From: an uncultured Clostridia bacterium
GTDB lineage: Bacteria > Bacillota > Clostridia > Christensenellales > Aristaeellaceae
DNA length: 64,000 bases
NCBI GenBank assembly: GCA_946414315.1
Contig: CAMKNZ010000004.1
Location: 51,698 to 115,697, forward strand
Direction: 5' to 3'
Positions within the stretch are counted from its first letter, which is position 1; the number at the start of each line of letters is the position of its first letter. Positions 44,138 through 53,316 of this stretch are shown piece after piece. The notes below the pieces were generated by a model. That model was given only the letters and a program-made list of their open reading frames with translations. It did not search any database and was not told the DNA's origin. The position numbers and the translations under genes are program-made.

Positions 44138-46417
44138 TCAGGCTTCCCCGTTCAGTTTTTTCAGCAGTTGCTCCATCCGTTCGCTGCTGTCCGCACCGCC
44201 GCCGAAGCTCATGGCTCCCCGCAGGGGCATATAGCGCATCATGGCCAGAGTCATGTCCTCGGTGATCGCTTCCTTGGCCGCCTCCTTGGTATCTTCCTCG
44301 GTTTCCTCATGGCCGAAGATCTCCATGGTCTTTTCCATGAATTCCCGCATGACAGGCGCAGCCTTCGGATCCGCCATGACGTCCATGAAGATGCTGTCCG
44401 GCGTATAGTGCCGCGGCAGTTCCACGGTGGATTCCACCGTCACTTCCGCCTTCAGCGGCAGGCTGCGACTGGAATCGCCGGCCTCGATCGTAAACACGCC
44501 GGTTTCCACATGCCAGTCGTGGATCTGCTGGCTCCAGTAGGCAAACGCCCGCTTGTCCAGCGTAAAAGAGACTTCTCTGCTCTCTCCGGGTTCCAGGGCG
44601 ACCTTCGCAAAGCCCTTCAGCTCCCGCACGGGGCGCAGGGGCGTGCTTTCCACGTCGCCGACGTAGAGCTGGACCACGGCCTTGCCGGCCCGGCTCCCGG
44701 TGTTCTTTACCGTCAGCGTCACGGCCAGGGTGTCTGTATCTTTGATCTTTTCCGCGCTGAGCTTCAGGCCGCTGTATTCGAACGTGGTATAGGACAGGCC
44801 GAAACCGAAGGGGAACAGCACGTCCATTTTTTTCTTGTCATAATAGCGGTAGCCGACAAAAACACCTTCCCGGTATTCCGTCACGTTGCCTTCCCCGCCG
44901 TAATACAGATAGGAAGGATTGTCCTCCAGCTTCAGCGGGAAAGTCTCCGGCAGTTTTCCGCAGGGATTTGCGTCCCCGAAGAGAATGCGCACGACCGCCT
45001 CGCCCACGGCCTGACCGGCCAGGTAGGCTTCCACCACGCCTTTGACCTTGCCGATCCAGGGCATCTCCACCGGCGCGCCGTTGTGCAGCACGACCACAGT
45101 GCTCGGATTGGCTTCCGCCACGGCTTCGATCAGCCTGACCTGGCAGTCGGGCATGCGCATATGCTCCCGGTCGTAACCTTCGGATTCATAGGAATCCGGC
45201 AGGCCGGCAAATACCACGGCGGCCTTCGCCTTCTTCGCCGCGGCCACGGCCTCCGCGATCATCTCCGCGGTCGCCTCGTCCTGCGCCACGGAATAGCCGG
45301 GAGCGTAGGTCACCTTCAGGCCTTTCGCCGCTTCCAGCGCGCCGACAGTTTTAAAGCAGTTGATATGGCTGCTGCCGCCGCCCTGGAAGCGGGGTTTCCG
45401 GGCGAACTCACCAATGAAAGCGATCTCATCCTCCCGGTTCAGCGGCAGGATCCCGTCCTCGTTCTTCAGCAGCACCATGCACTCCGCGGCAATGTCCGCC
45501 GCCCGGGCGTGCTGCGCCTCCTTGTCCCAGGGGGTCTCCGGCTTCGCGTTTTCCAGATAGCGGTATACGATGTTCAGGATCCGCTCGCAGGCCCGGTCCA
45601 CCAGCTTCCCGTCCAGCTTTCCGGCCCTGACCGCTTCGACGATCTTTTTGTCATTCACGCCGCCGGAGGAAGGCATCTCCAGGTCCAGGCCCGCCGCGAC
45701 GCCGGCCACCCGGTCGGACACGGCGCCCCAGTCGGACACGGCGTAGCCCTCAAAACCCCATTCCTTCCGGAGCACGTCCGTCAGGAGCCACGGGTTTTCA
45801 GAGGCGTAAACGCCGTTGATCTTATTATAGGAACACATGACCGTCCAGGGCTTCGCTTCCTTTACCGCCATTTCAAAGGCGGGGAAATAAATCTCCCGGA
45901 TCGTCCGTTCGTCCGCGTCCGAGGAGGAGCTCATACGCCGGTGCTCCTGGCTGTTGAGGGCGAAATGCTTGATGCTCGTGCCCACGTTCCGGCTCTGGAT
46001 GCCCCGGATGATGGCTGTGGCCATCCGCCCGGCCAGATACGGATCTTCGGAAAAGTATTCAAAATTCCGGCCGCACAGGGGGCTGCGCTTGATGTTCACC
46101 GCCGGTCCCAGCACCACGGAGACCTTCTCGTGCTGGCAGCTGTCGCCGATGGCTTCGCCCATCTCCCGGATCATGTCCGGGTCAAAGGAGGCAGCGGTGG
46201 CGCAGGCCGTCGGGAAGCAGACCGCCTTGATGCTGTCGTTGATCCCCAGATGATCCGCCGCCTCGTCCTGCTTCCGCAGGCCGTGGGGGCCGTCGCTGAC
46301 CATGGAGCGCGGGATCCCGAGCCGCTCCACCGCCTTGGTATGCCAGAAATCGTCGCCGGAACACAGGCCGGCCTTTTCTTCCAGGGTCATCTGTGAGATC
46401 AGGGCTTTGATGTCCAT
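44138..46417 (-). CDS. Family 3 glycosidase (beta-glucosidase/xylosidase type)
   Basis: A 759-residue GH3 enzyme without signal peptide, so cytoplasmic. The N-terminal barrel carries the nucleophile Asp229 in AVSDWGAV and KHFALNSQEHRR. The C-terminal alpha/beta domain follows (VVFAGLPDSYESEGYDREHM), then a fibronectin-III-like domain (LTVKNTGSRAGKAVVQLYV). The last 90 residues are an extra helical tail with FMEKTMEIFGHEETEEDTK. The start at 46417 follows AGGAGA. It lies 22 bp after the MATE gene and probably shares its transcript. Confidence 0.94.
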   Translation of the reverse strand: MDIKALISQMTLEEKAGLCSGDDFWHTKAVERLGIPRSMVSDGPHGLRKQDEAADHLGINDSIKAVCFPTACATAASFDPDMIREMGEAIGDSCQHEKVSVVLGPAVNIKRSPLCGRNFEYFSEDPYLAGRMATAIIRGIQSRNVGTSIKHFALNSQEHRRMSSSSDADERTIREIYFPAFEMAVKEAKPWTVMCSYNKINGVYASENPWLLTDVLRKEWGFEGYAVSDWGAVSDRVAGVAAGLDLEMPSSGGVNDKKIVEAVRAGKLDGKLVDRACERILNIVYRYLENAKPETPWDKEAQHARAADIAAECMVLLKNEDGILPLNREDEIAFIGEFARKPRFQGGGSSHINCFKTVGALEAAKGLKVTYAPGYSVAQDEATAEMIAEAVAAAKKAKAAVVFAGLPDSYESEGYDREHMRMPDCQVRLIEAVAEANPSTVVVLHNGAPVEMPWIGKVKGVVEAYLAGQAVGEAVVRILFGDANPCGKLPETFPLKLEDNPSYLYYGGEGNVTEYREGVFVGYRYYDKKKMDVLFPFGFGLSYTTFEYSGLKLSAEKIKDTDTLAVTLTVKNTGSRAGKAVVQLYVGDVESTPLRPVRELKGFAKVALEPGESREVSFTLDKRAFAYWSQQIHDWHVETGVFTIEAGDSSRSLPLKAEVTVESTVELPRHYTPDSIFMDVMADPKAAPVMREFMEKTMEIFGHEETEEDTKEAAKEAITEDMTLAMMRYMPLRGAMSFGGGADSSERMEQLLKKLNGEA

Positions 46418-46439
46418 ACGCTCATTCTCCTTTATGTTT

Positions 46440-47810
46440 TCACTGTCCGGGATTGTCCCGGGTTAGGTCTTTGACCCATTTATATTTCCGGAAACGGTAC
46501 ATGACCCAGGGGATCTTGCCCACCTCGTCCAGGCAGGTGCAGGCGTAGACCACCAGCACCGGCCAGTGGAACACAAAGGCCCCGAGCACCGCCAGCGGGA
46601 TCGCGATTCCCCACATGCACACCGCCAGGGAATACATATCGAAGATCGTATCCCCACCGCCGTCCAGCACGCCGTTGATCGTGACCGTGTTCACACAGCG
46701 GCCGATCATATAGACCGCCATGATGATCATCATCCCGGTCAGGTACTGCTGCGCCTCTTCCGTCAGGATCACCATCCGGGTGACCAGGGGCGTCAGGGCC
46801 AGCACGGCTGCCGTGGACCCGAAGCCGATGACGTAGGATATGTTCTTCAGTTTGATGCCGTAGGCTTTCCCCTTCTCCAGGTCGCCGGCGCCCAGCTCAT
46901 TTCCCACCATGATGCCCGCGGCGCTGCCCACGCCGTTGCACACACAGCAGATCAGGTCCCGCACCACCGCCGCCACGGCGTTAGCCGCCGCGGCGTCCGT
47001 GCCCATATGGCCCATGATTGCCGTATAGGACGTGAACCCGACACCCCAGAGCAGGCCGCCGCCCAGCAGGGGCAGGCACTGGCGCCGGAAGTCCGCCGCC
47101 AGCAGTTTCCGACGCTCAAAGAACCGGTTCCAGGCCGGCCGCAGATAGGTCTTTCCGGAAGAGATCCCGACGCACAGCCCCAGCTCGATCACCCGGGCCA
47201 GGGTGGTCGCCAGCGCCGCGCCCCGGGCGTTCATGGCCGGTGCGCCCAGCAGGCCGAAGATGAACACCGCGTTCAGAGCGATGTTGCTCACCACCGCCGT
47301 GGAGGAAATCCAGGCGCTGGGCGCCACATGCTCCGTGACCTTCATCGTGGTCAGGTAGCACTGGGATACGCCGGTGATCAGATAGGACCAGCCGGCAATC
47401 CGCAGATAGTCGCTGCCGATCCCGATGATCACCGGGTCGTGGGAAAACAGTTTCATCAGCAGGTCCGGGCAGAACTCACAGGCGGAAAAAAAGGCCAAGG
47501 AGATCACGCCGCACCAGCGCAGCATCATATTGAACAGCGTCCGGACCGTTTCCCGGTCGCCTTTGCCCCAGTACTGGGCGCCCAGGATCGATCCGGCGGC
47601 AGTCGCCGCCATCAGGAACATATTCTGGACGAACTGGATCTGGGTCGCCAGCGATACCGCCGTCATCTCGTTCTGGGCGACACTGCCGAGCATCAGGGCG
47701 TCCCCGGCGGCCACCGCCGCCAGCATCAGGCTCTGGAACGCGATGGGCGCAGCCAGCTTCCTCAGTTTGGCGTAAAAAACGCGGCTGTCGATCTGCACGG
47801 TTTCCTCCAC
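46440..47810 (-). CDS. MATE family efflux transporter
   Basis: A 456-residue membrane protein with about twelve hydrophobic helices in two halves and the typical GDALMLGSVAQNEMTAVSLATQ and GVGSAAGIMVGNELGAGDLEKG motifs. MATE proteins export drugs or metabolites against Na+ or H+. The start is GTG at 47810 (VEETVQIDSRVF) behind GGGGA; no better ATG exists nearby. A TTGACA promoter lies 45 bp upstream. It shares a transcript with GH3, an odd pairing unless a glycoside is exported or detoxified. Confidence 0.92.
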   Translation of the reverse strand: MEETVQIDSRVFYAKLRKLAAPIAFQSLMLAAVAAGDALMLGSVAQNEMTAVSLATQIQFVQNMFLMAATAAGSILGAQYWGKGDRETVRTLFNMMLRWCGVISLAFFSACEFCPDLLMKLFSHDPVIIGIGSDYLRIAGWSYLITGVSQCYLTTMKVTEHVAPSAWISSTAVVSNIALNAVFIFGLLGAPAMNARGAALATTLARVIELGLCVGISSGKTYLRPAWNRFFERRKLLAADFRRQCLPLLGGGLLWGVGFTSYTAIMGHMGTDAAAANAVAAVVRDLICCVCNGVGSAAGIMVGNELGAGDLEKGKAYGIKLKNISYVIGFGSTAAVLALTPLVTRMVILTEEAQQYLTGMMIIMAVYMIGRCVNTVTINGVLDGGGDTIFDMYSLAVCMWGIAIPLAVLGAFVFHWPVLVVYACTCLDEVGKIPWVMYRFRKYKWVKDLTRDNPGQ

Positions 47811-47855
47811 CCGGTCGTCCCCGGATCTGTAATCGTTTTCATGTCTGTGGCTTCC

Positions 47856-47884
47856 ATTATCCGGAACAAGTCCCCTTTTGTCAA
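47856..47884 (-). promoter_or_regulatory. Promoter of the MATE-GH3 transcript
   Basis: Minus strand TTGACA (47879-47884), a 17-bp spacer and GATAAT (47856-47861), 45 bp before the GTG start. Confidence 0.75.
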
Positions 47885-47892
47885 CCTTTCAT

Positions 47893-47921
47893 TTGGGCCG
47901 GCAGGCCGGCTGTGATATAAT
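47893..47921 (+). promoter_or_regulatory. Promoter of the histidine phosphatase gene
   Basis: TTGGGC (47893-47898), a 17-bp spacer and TATAAT (47916-47921), 29 bp before the ATG. The spacer contains the palindrome GCCGGCAGGCCGGC, a possible operator. Confidence 0.65.
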
Positions 47922-47950
47922 CCTCTTATCACAGGAGAGGAAACGAACCG

Positions 47951-48502
47951 ATGCTGTACATTATCCGCCACGGAAGAACGGACTGGAACGACCGGCATAA
48001 GCTGCAGGGCCGGACCGACGTGCCGCTGAACGAGGAAGGCCGCCGCATGGCGGAAGAAGCCAGGGAAGCGTACCGGGACGTGCATTTCGACATCTGCTTC
48101 TGCTCCCCGCTGATCCGCGCGAAGGAGACCGCGGAGATCCTGCTGCGGGGCCGGGACGTCCCGATCCAGTATGACGACCGGCTCATGGAAATGAGCTTCG
48201 GCAGTTTTGAGGGCCTTGAGAACAGTTTTGATATCCCGGACTGCCCGATCAACGTGCTCTTTTTTACGCCGGAACAGTATGTGTCCCCGCCCGGCGGAGC
48301 AGAAAGCCTGGACGACCTGTTTGCCCGGACCGGCGCATTCCTGGAGGAAAAAGCGGACCCGCTGGTAAAGGAAGGCAAGGACGTGCTGATCGTCGGCCAC
48401 GGCGCGATGAACTCCAGCATCGTCTGCCGGGTGCGGAATCTTCCCCGGTCCCGGTTCTGGAGCGCCGGGATTGAAAACTGCAAACTGATGCAGCTGGTCT
48501 GA
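47951..48502 (+). CDS. Histidine phosphatase (phosphoglycerate mutase-like) family protein
   Basis: A 183-residue single-domain enzyme. The catalytic RHG motif with His7 (YIIRHGRTDW) and second His in VGHGAMN are intact, with Glu in FGSFEGLE. The family includes cofactor-dependent phosphoglycerate mutases, alpha-ribazole phosphatases and broad phosphatases; nothing here fixes the substrate. It has a TATAAT promoter 29 bp upstream of its start and is followed by rarA. Confidence 0.9.
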   Translation: MLYIIRHGRTDWNDRHKLQGRTDVPLNEEGRRMAEEAREAYRDVHFDICFCSPLIRAKETAEILLRGRDVPIQYDDRLMEMSFGSFEGLENSFDIPDCPINVLFFTPEQYVSPPGGAESLDDLFARTGAFLEEKADPLVKEGKDVLIVGHGAMNSSIVCRVRNLPRSRFWSAGIENCKLMQLV

Positions 48503-48586
48503 CGCATATTTTCAGGCGTTTGTTCGCCTTCCTTTTCCCGACGGGATAAGGTATAATGACACAAAAGCATTGAAAGGAGAAAAGCC

Positions 48587-49918
48587 GTGACTGAGAACAA
48601 CCTGCTGCCGGAACAGGCGCCGTCCATGTTCGGCCAGCCCCTGGCGGCCCGGATGCGGCCCTCCTCGCTGGACGAGATCGCCGGCCAGCAGCACCTGCTG
48701 GGCGAAGGCAAGGTCCTCCGCCGGCTGATCTCCTCGGACAATATCGGTTCCATGATCTTCTGGGGTCCGCCCGGCGTCGGCAAGACCACCATTGCCCGGG
48801 TCATCGCCCTGCAGACCAAAGCATCCTTTATTGACTTTTCCGCCGTGAACAGCGGCATCAAGGAAATCCGCCAGGTCATGAACCAGGCGGAGGAAAACCG
48901 GGTTTACGGCGTGCGTACCATCGTCTTTGTAGACGAAATCCACCGCTTCAACAAAGCCCAGCAGGACGCCTTCCTGCCCTTTGTGGAAAAAGGCAGCATC
49001 GTACTGATCGGCGCAACGACAGAGAACCCTTCCTTCGAGGTCAACAGCGCGCTCCTGTCCCGGTGCAAGGTCTTCGTGCTCCATGCGCTGAGCCGGGAGG
49101 ACATCCTGACGCTGCTGCGCCGGGCCCTGACGGACGAGCGCGGTTTCGGCCGGGAAAAAGTGGAGATCAGCGAAAACGCCCTGGGCGCCATCGCGGACTT
49201 CAGCAACGGGGACGCCCGCAGCGCCCTGAGTTCCCTGGAGATGGTCGTACTCAACGGCGAAGCCGGCGCGGACGGCATCCGCGTCACGGACGAGATCGTC
49301 GCCCAGTGCCTGAGCCGCAAAAACCTGATGTATGACAAGGACGGAGAGGAACACTACAACCTGATCTCCGCCCTGCATAAATCCATGCGCAATTCCGACC
49401 CGGACGCCGCGGTCTACTGGATGATGCGGATGCTGGAAGGCGGGGAGGATCCGCTGTACATCGCCCGGCGGGTGCTGCGCTTTGCCGCGGAGGACGTGGG
49501 CCTTGCCGATCCCCGGGCGATGGAGGTGGGCGTTGCCGCCTACCAGGCCTGTCATTTTATCGGCGTGCCGGAATGCAACGTACACCTGGCCGAAGCCGTT
49601 GTATATATGTCCCTGGCTTCCAAGTCCAACGCCATGGAGATGGCGGTGAACGAGACCCGGGAAGCCATTGAGAAAGAGCCGGACGCGCCGGTCCCGCTGG
49701 TGATCCGCAACGCGCCGACCCGCCTGATGAAAGACCTGTCCTACGGCAAGGGATACCAGTACGCCCATGACTATGAGGAAAAGATCACAGCCATGCAGTG
49801 CCTGCCGGACGCGCTGAAAGACCGGCAGTTCTACCATCCCACGGACCAGGGGCAGGAAAGCCGATACAAGGAACGCCTGGAACAGATCCGGGCGTGGAAG
49901 AAGGAACACCGGAAATGA
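48587..49918 (+). CDS. rarA: Replication-associated recombination protein A (AAA+ ATPase)
   Basis: A 443-residue RarA/MgsA protein that acts at stalled replication forks and is related to clamp-loader subunits. It has Walker A GPPGVGKTT, Walker B FVDEIHRFNK, sensor 1 IGATTENPSFEVN and the C-terminal tetramerisation region with YPHDYxx-like YAHDYEEK. GTG start at 48587 follows AAAGGAG; TATAAT at 48552-48557 may be its -10 box. Its stop overlaps the next start (ATGA). Confidence 0.95.
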   Translation: MTENNLLPEQAPSMFGQPLAARMRPSSLDEIAGQQHLLGEGKVLRRLISSDNIGSMIFWGPPGVGKTTIARVIALQTKASFIDFSAVNSGIKEIRQVMNQAEENRVYGVRTIVFVDEIHRFNKAQQDAFLPFVEKGSIVLIGATTENPSFEVNSALLSRCKVFVLHALSREDILTLLRRALTDERGFGREKVEISENALGAIADFSNGDARSALSSLEMVVLNGEAGADGIRVTDEIVAQCLSRKNLMYDKDGEEHYNLISALHKSMRNSDPDAAVYWMMRMLEGGEDPLYIARRVLRFAAEDVGLADPRAMEVGVAAYQACHFIGVPECNVHLAEAVVYMSLASKSNAMEMAVNETREAIEKEPDAPVPLVIRNAPTRLMKDLSYGKGYQYAHDYEEKITAMQCLPDALKDRQFYHPTDQGQESRYKERLEQIRAWKKEHRK

Positions 49919-51555
49919 TTTTAAAAGCAAAACACCCCGTGCTGCGGCGGATGCTTATGCTGCTCCTGTGCCTGGCGCTGCTGCTGCCCCAGGCCGCCCT
50001 CGCCGCCGGCTCGAAAAAGACTTCCGACGGGGAAATCCGCGTGCTGCTGACCCGCCTGAGCCTGAAGACCGAAGCCTGGATAACGCTGGAAGGCCGGTAT
50101 CTGGCCCGCGGCGCAAACGGTGTCGAAGTACTGCTGCCCGCCGGCGCGCAGGTCACGGTTTTCCTCCGGAACGGCCAGCTGGTACTGTTCCACGACGGGC
50201 TCTCCCTGAATGCCGGGACAGCGCTGCAGCTGCTCCGCCGGCAGGACGGGGACATTGAACCCGGCATCCGTTTCAACCTCTACGCCGGCGTCTATCCCGG
50301 CGACCTGACGCTGTCCGTGCAGGACGGCACCATCCGGCCGGTGCTGAAACTGCCGCTGGAAAAATACCTGCTGGGCGTCGTGCCCTATGAGATGAGCGAC
50401 TCCTTCCCCATCGAGGCGCTGAAAGTCCAGGCCATCTGCGCCCGGACCTACGCCCTGAGCAAAATGGAGCAGAACGGTTCCGCGGAGTGGGATCTGGTGG
50501 ACAACACCAATGACCAGGTTTTCCGGGGCACCCCCGCGCAGCATGAAAACTCTGCCACAGCGATCGAAGAGACCGCCGGCCTGGTCCTCACTTACAAAGA
50601 CAAGCTGATCACCGCCTGGTACAGCGCCTCCAACGGCGGCCAGACGGAGCTTCCCGGCAACATCTGGAGCGGAAAGGACATCCCCGGCTGTTTCGCCATG
50701 ACCGACGACCCCTGGGATACCGGCAACCCGGACAGCACCGTCCGCACCGCCGTGCTGGGCAGGGACGGTTCCGGCCTGTCCCGGGGTATGCTGCGCCTGA
50801 TCCGGACCGAGCTGGCAAAGGAATCCGCGCTGGCCGGCCGCCTGCCTGAAAAACCGGAAGACCTGAAGGTTGACGCCATCCGGTCGGTGAAACTCACTAC
50901 GCCGCGGTACAAAGAGCCCAGCCGGCTGATGACCAGAATGGAGATGACGCTGGACGTATCGGGCGGCACCTACAGCATCACCCTGGACCTGTTCCCGGAA
51001 ACGGTATTCATGCTGGGCCTGAGCGTTTACGGCGCGGACAACGAGATCATCTCCGTCTCGGAAGACGAAACGGGCTTCACCCTGACCGCCGGCCGCTACG
51101 GCCACGGCGTCGGCATGAGCCAGCGCGGCGCGCAGTACATGGCCTCGGAAGGCAAATGGACCTTCAAGCAGATCCTGGACTTCTATTATCCCGGCGCGAA
51201 AATCAAACGCTACAAAAAGGACACCGCCGCCCTGCCCACGCCGGATCCGATGCTGGGCGAAACACCCGGCCCCGTTCCCACCGCCACGCCCCGGCCCACG
51301 CTGATGCCCGTGACGGCGGAAAACCTGCCGGAGGGCGCCTGGCTGGCCTCGGTGGAACACATCGACGACGACAGCACCCTGAACCTGCGGGAGAAACCCT
51401 CCGCCGGCGCGAAGGTCCTCCTGCGGCTGTATAAGCACCAGCAGCTGATCGTGCTGGAGGAAGCCGAAGTCACCGGCTGGCTCCGCGTGAAGACCGACGT
51501 GATCGAAGGCTACGTGATGATGTCCTTCCTGGAGAAGGTCGAAGAAAAACAATAA
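49915..51555 (+). CDS. SpoIID/LytB domain protein with C-terminal SH3-like domain
   Basis: A 546-residue exported protein. The signal peptide lies at about residues 1-31 (MLMLLLCLALLLPQAALAAG). The SpoIID domain (about 115-400) shows LPLEKYLLGVVPYEMSDSFP with the catalytic Glu, LKVQAICARTYAL, YSASNGGQTE and the late YGHGVGMSQRGAQYMA. After a Pro/Thr linker a bacterial SH3 domain (about 475-546, DDDSTLNLREKPS) should bind cell wall. SpoIID enzymes cleave glycan strands after amidase action; members also occur outside sporulation. It overlaps the rarA stop by 4 bp. Confidence 0.88.
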   Translation: MILKAKHPVLRRMLMLLLCLALLLPQAALAAGSKKTSDGEIRVLLTRLSLKTEAWITLEGRYLARGANGVEVLLPAGAQVTVFLRNGQLVLFHDGLSLNAGTALQLLRRQDGDIEPGIRFNLYAGVYPGDLTLSVQDGTIRPVLKLPLEKYLLGVVPYEMSDSFPIEALKVQAICARTYALSKMEQNGSAEWDLVDNTNDQVFRGTPAQHENSATAIEETAGLVLTYKDKLITAWYSASNGGQTELPGNIWSGKDIPGCFAMTDDPWDTGNPDSTVRTAVLGRDGSGLSRGMLRLIRTELAKESALAGRLPEKPEDLKVDAIRSVKLTTPRYKEPSRLMTRMEMTLDVSGGTYSITLDLFPETVFMLGLSVYGADNEIISVSEDETGFTLTAGRYGHGVGMSQRGAQYMASEGKWTFKQILDFYYPGAKIKRYKKDTAALPTPDPMLGETPGPVPTATPRPTLMPVTAENLPEGAWLASVEHIDDDSTLNLREKPSAGAKVLLRLYKHQQLIVLEEAEVTGWLRVKTDVIEGYVMMSFLEKVEEKQ

Positions 51556-51567
51556 AACGCATACGAA

Positions 51568-51595
51568 AAAGGAGCACCCGCAGGGGTGCTCCTTT
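51568..51595. terminator. Bidirectional terminator between the SpoIID-type gene and fhs
   Basis: A perfect 12-bp stem (51568-51579 with 51584-51595; AAAGGAGCACCC) with a 4-nt loop, with A- and T-runs on both sides. It closes the purine operon on the minus strand. Confidence 0.93.
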
Positions 51596-51613
51596 CTGTT
51601 GCTGTTATCCGGA

Positions 51614-53293
51614 TCAGAACAGGCCGGTGATCTTGCCGGTGGCGTCGTCCACGTCGATGCGTTCGGCGGCGGGAGACTTCGGCAGGCCGGGCATGGTCAT
51701 GATCTCGCCGGTCAGGGCGACCAGGAAGCCGGCGCCCGCAGAGACCTTCAGGTTCCGCACGGTGACGGTGAAGCCTTCCGGCGCGCCCAGCAGGGCCGGG
51801 TCGTCCGAGAAGGAGTATTGGGTCTTGGCCACGCACACGGGCATCTTGTCAAAGCCCAGCTCGGTCAGGCGCTCCGCCTGTTTCTTCGCATTGGGGGTCA
51901 GGGAAACGCCGGCGCCGCCGTAGATCTTCTTCGTAACAGCTTCCAGCTTCTCCTCGATGGAGGCGTCCAGTTCATAGGAGAAGGTGAAGTTGCCCTTCTC
52001 TTCCTCGCACAGGCGCACGACCTCGCGGGCCAGGTCCTCACCGCCCTTGCCGCCTTCCGCCCACACAGTGGACAGCACGGTGTTGACGCCCAGTTCCCGG
52101 CACTTGCGGATGATGAAGTCGATCTCCGCGTCGGTGTCCGTCGGGAAGCGGTTGATCGCCACCACGCAGGGCAGCTGATAGACGTTCTTGATGTTGTTCA
52201 CATGGCGCAGCAGGTTCGGAATGCCCTTCTCCAGCGCCGCCAGGTCTTCGTTGACCAGCTGTTTCTTGTCCAGGCCGCCGTGCATCTTCAGGGCGCGCAC
52301 GGTTCCGACGATGACCACCGCGTCCGGGGTCAGGCCCGCCATGCGGCACTTGATGTCCAGGAACTTCTCCGCGCCCAGGTCCGCGCCGAAGCCGGCTTCC
52401 GTCACGGTATAGTCGCCCATGCGCATGGCCATGCGGGTCGCCATCACGGAGTTGCAGCCGTGGGCGATGTTCGCGAAGGGTCCGCCGTGCACGAAGGCGG
52501 GGGTGCCTTCCAGGGTCTGGACCAGGTTGGGCTTCAGGGCGTCCCGCAGCAGGGCCGCCATGGCGCCGGTAGCCTTCAGGTCGCCTGCAGTAACAGGCTT
52601 GTCGTCATAGGTATAGGCCACGATGATCCGGCCCAGGCGCTCCTTCAGGTCCTTCATGGAGGAAGCCAGGCAGAATACCGCCATGATCTCGCTGGCTACG
52701 GTGATGTCGAAGCCGTCCTCGCGGGGCGTGCCGTTGGCTTTGCCGCCCAGGCCGTCCACCACGAACCGCAGCTGGCGGTCGTTCATGTCCACGCAGCGCT
52801 TCCAGGTGATCTTCTTTACGTCGATGCCCAGGGCGTTCCCCTGCTGGATATGGTTGTCCAGCATAGCCGCCAGCAGGTTGTTCGCCGCGCCGATGGCGTG
52901 GAAGTCGCCGGTGAAGTGGAGGTTGATGTCTTCCATGGGCACCACCTGGGCGTATCCGCCACCGGCGGCGCCGCCCTTGATGCCGAAGACCGGGCCGAGG
53001 CTCGGCTCACGCAGGGCAACCGTCACGTCCTTGCCGATGCGGCTCAGGCCGTCCGCCAGGCCGATGGTGGTCGTGGTCTTGCCTTCGCCCGCAGGCGTGG
53101 GGGTAATCGCCGTCACCAGCACGAGCTTGCCGGGCTTCCGGTCGGTCTCGTCAATCAGGGCGGGATCGATCTTGGCCTTGTAGCGGCCGTACTGCTCCAC
53201 GTACTTCTCATCCACGTGGGCTTTCTTCGCGATCTCCATGATCGGCTTCATTTCACACTGCTGGGCAATCTCAATGTCGGTTAAGTAGGCCAT
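51614..53293 (-). CDS. fhs: Formate-tetrahydrofolate ligase
   Basis: A 559-residue enzyme that makes 10-formyl-THF from formate, THF and [21 protein letters not shown] is the ATP-binding loop, [22 protein letters not shown] the family signature, and [17 protein letters not shown] is conserved. It starts 23 bp after purL and is the last gene before a terminator. In this operon it would supply the formyl donor for PurN and the AICAR formyltransferase; it may also serve one-carbon or acetogenic metabolism. Confidence 0.97.
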   Translation of the reverse strand: MAYLTDIEIAQQCEMKPIMEIAKKAHVDEKYVEQYGRYKAKIDPALIDETDRKPGKLVLVTAITPTPAGEGKTTTTIGLADGLSRIGKDVTVALREPSLGPVFGIKGGAAGGGYAQVVPMEDINLHFTGDFHAIGAANNLLAAMLDNHIQQGNALGIDVKKITWKRCVDMNDRQLRFVVDGLGGKANGTPREDGFDITVASEIMAVFCLASSMKDLKERLGRIIVAYTYDDKPVTAGDLKATGAMAALLRDALKPNLVQTLEGTPAFVHGGPFANIAHGCNSVMATRMAMRMGDYTVTEAGFGADLGAEKFLDIKCRMAGLTPDAVVIVGTVRALKMHGGLDKKQLVNEDLAALEKGIPNLLRHVNNIKNVYQLPCVVAINRFPTDTDAEIDFIIRKCRELGVNTVLSTVWAEGGKGGEDLAREVVRLCEEEKGNFTFSYELDASIEEKLEAVTKKIYGGAGVSLTPNAKKQAERLTELGFDKMPVCVAKTQYSFSDDPALLGAPEGFTVTVRNLKVSAGAGFLVALTGEIMTMPGLPKSPAAERIDVDDATGKITGLF

Positions 53294-53316
53294 GGCGGTT
53301 GTCTCCTTTTACTATA

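Noticed and set aside
53294..53316. Possible THF riboswitch before fhs
   Set aside because: The gap to purL is only 23 bp, too short for a riboswitch, and no other candidate lies within the operon.
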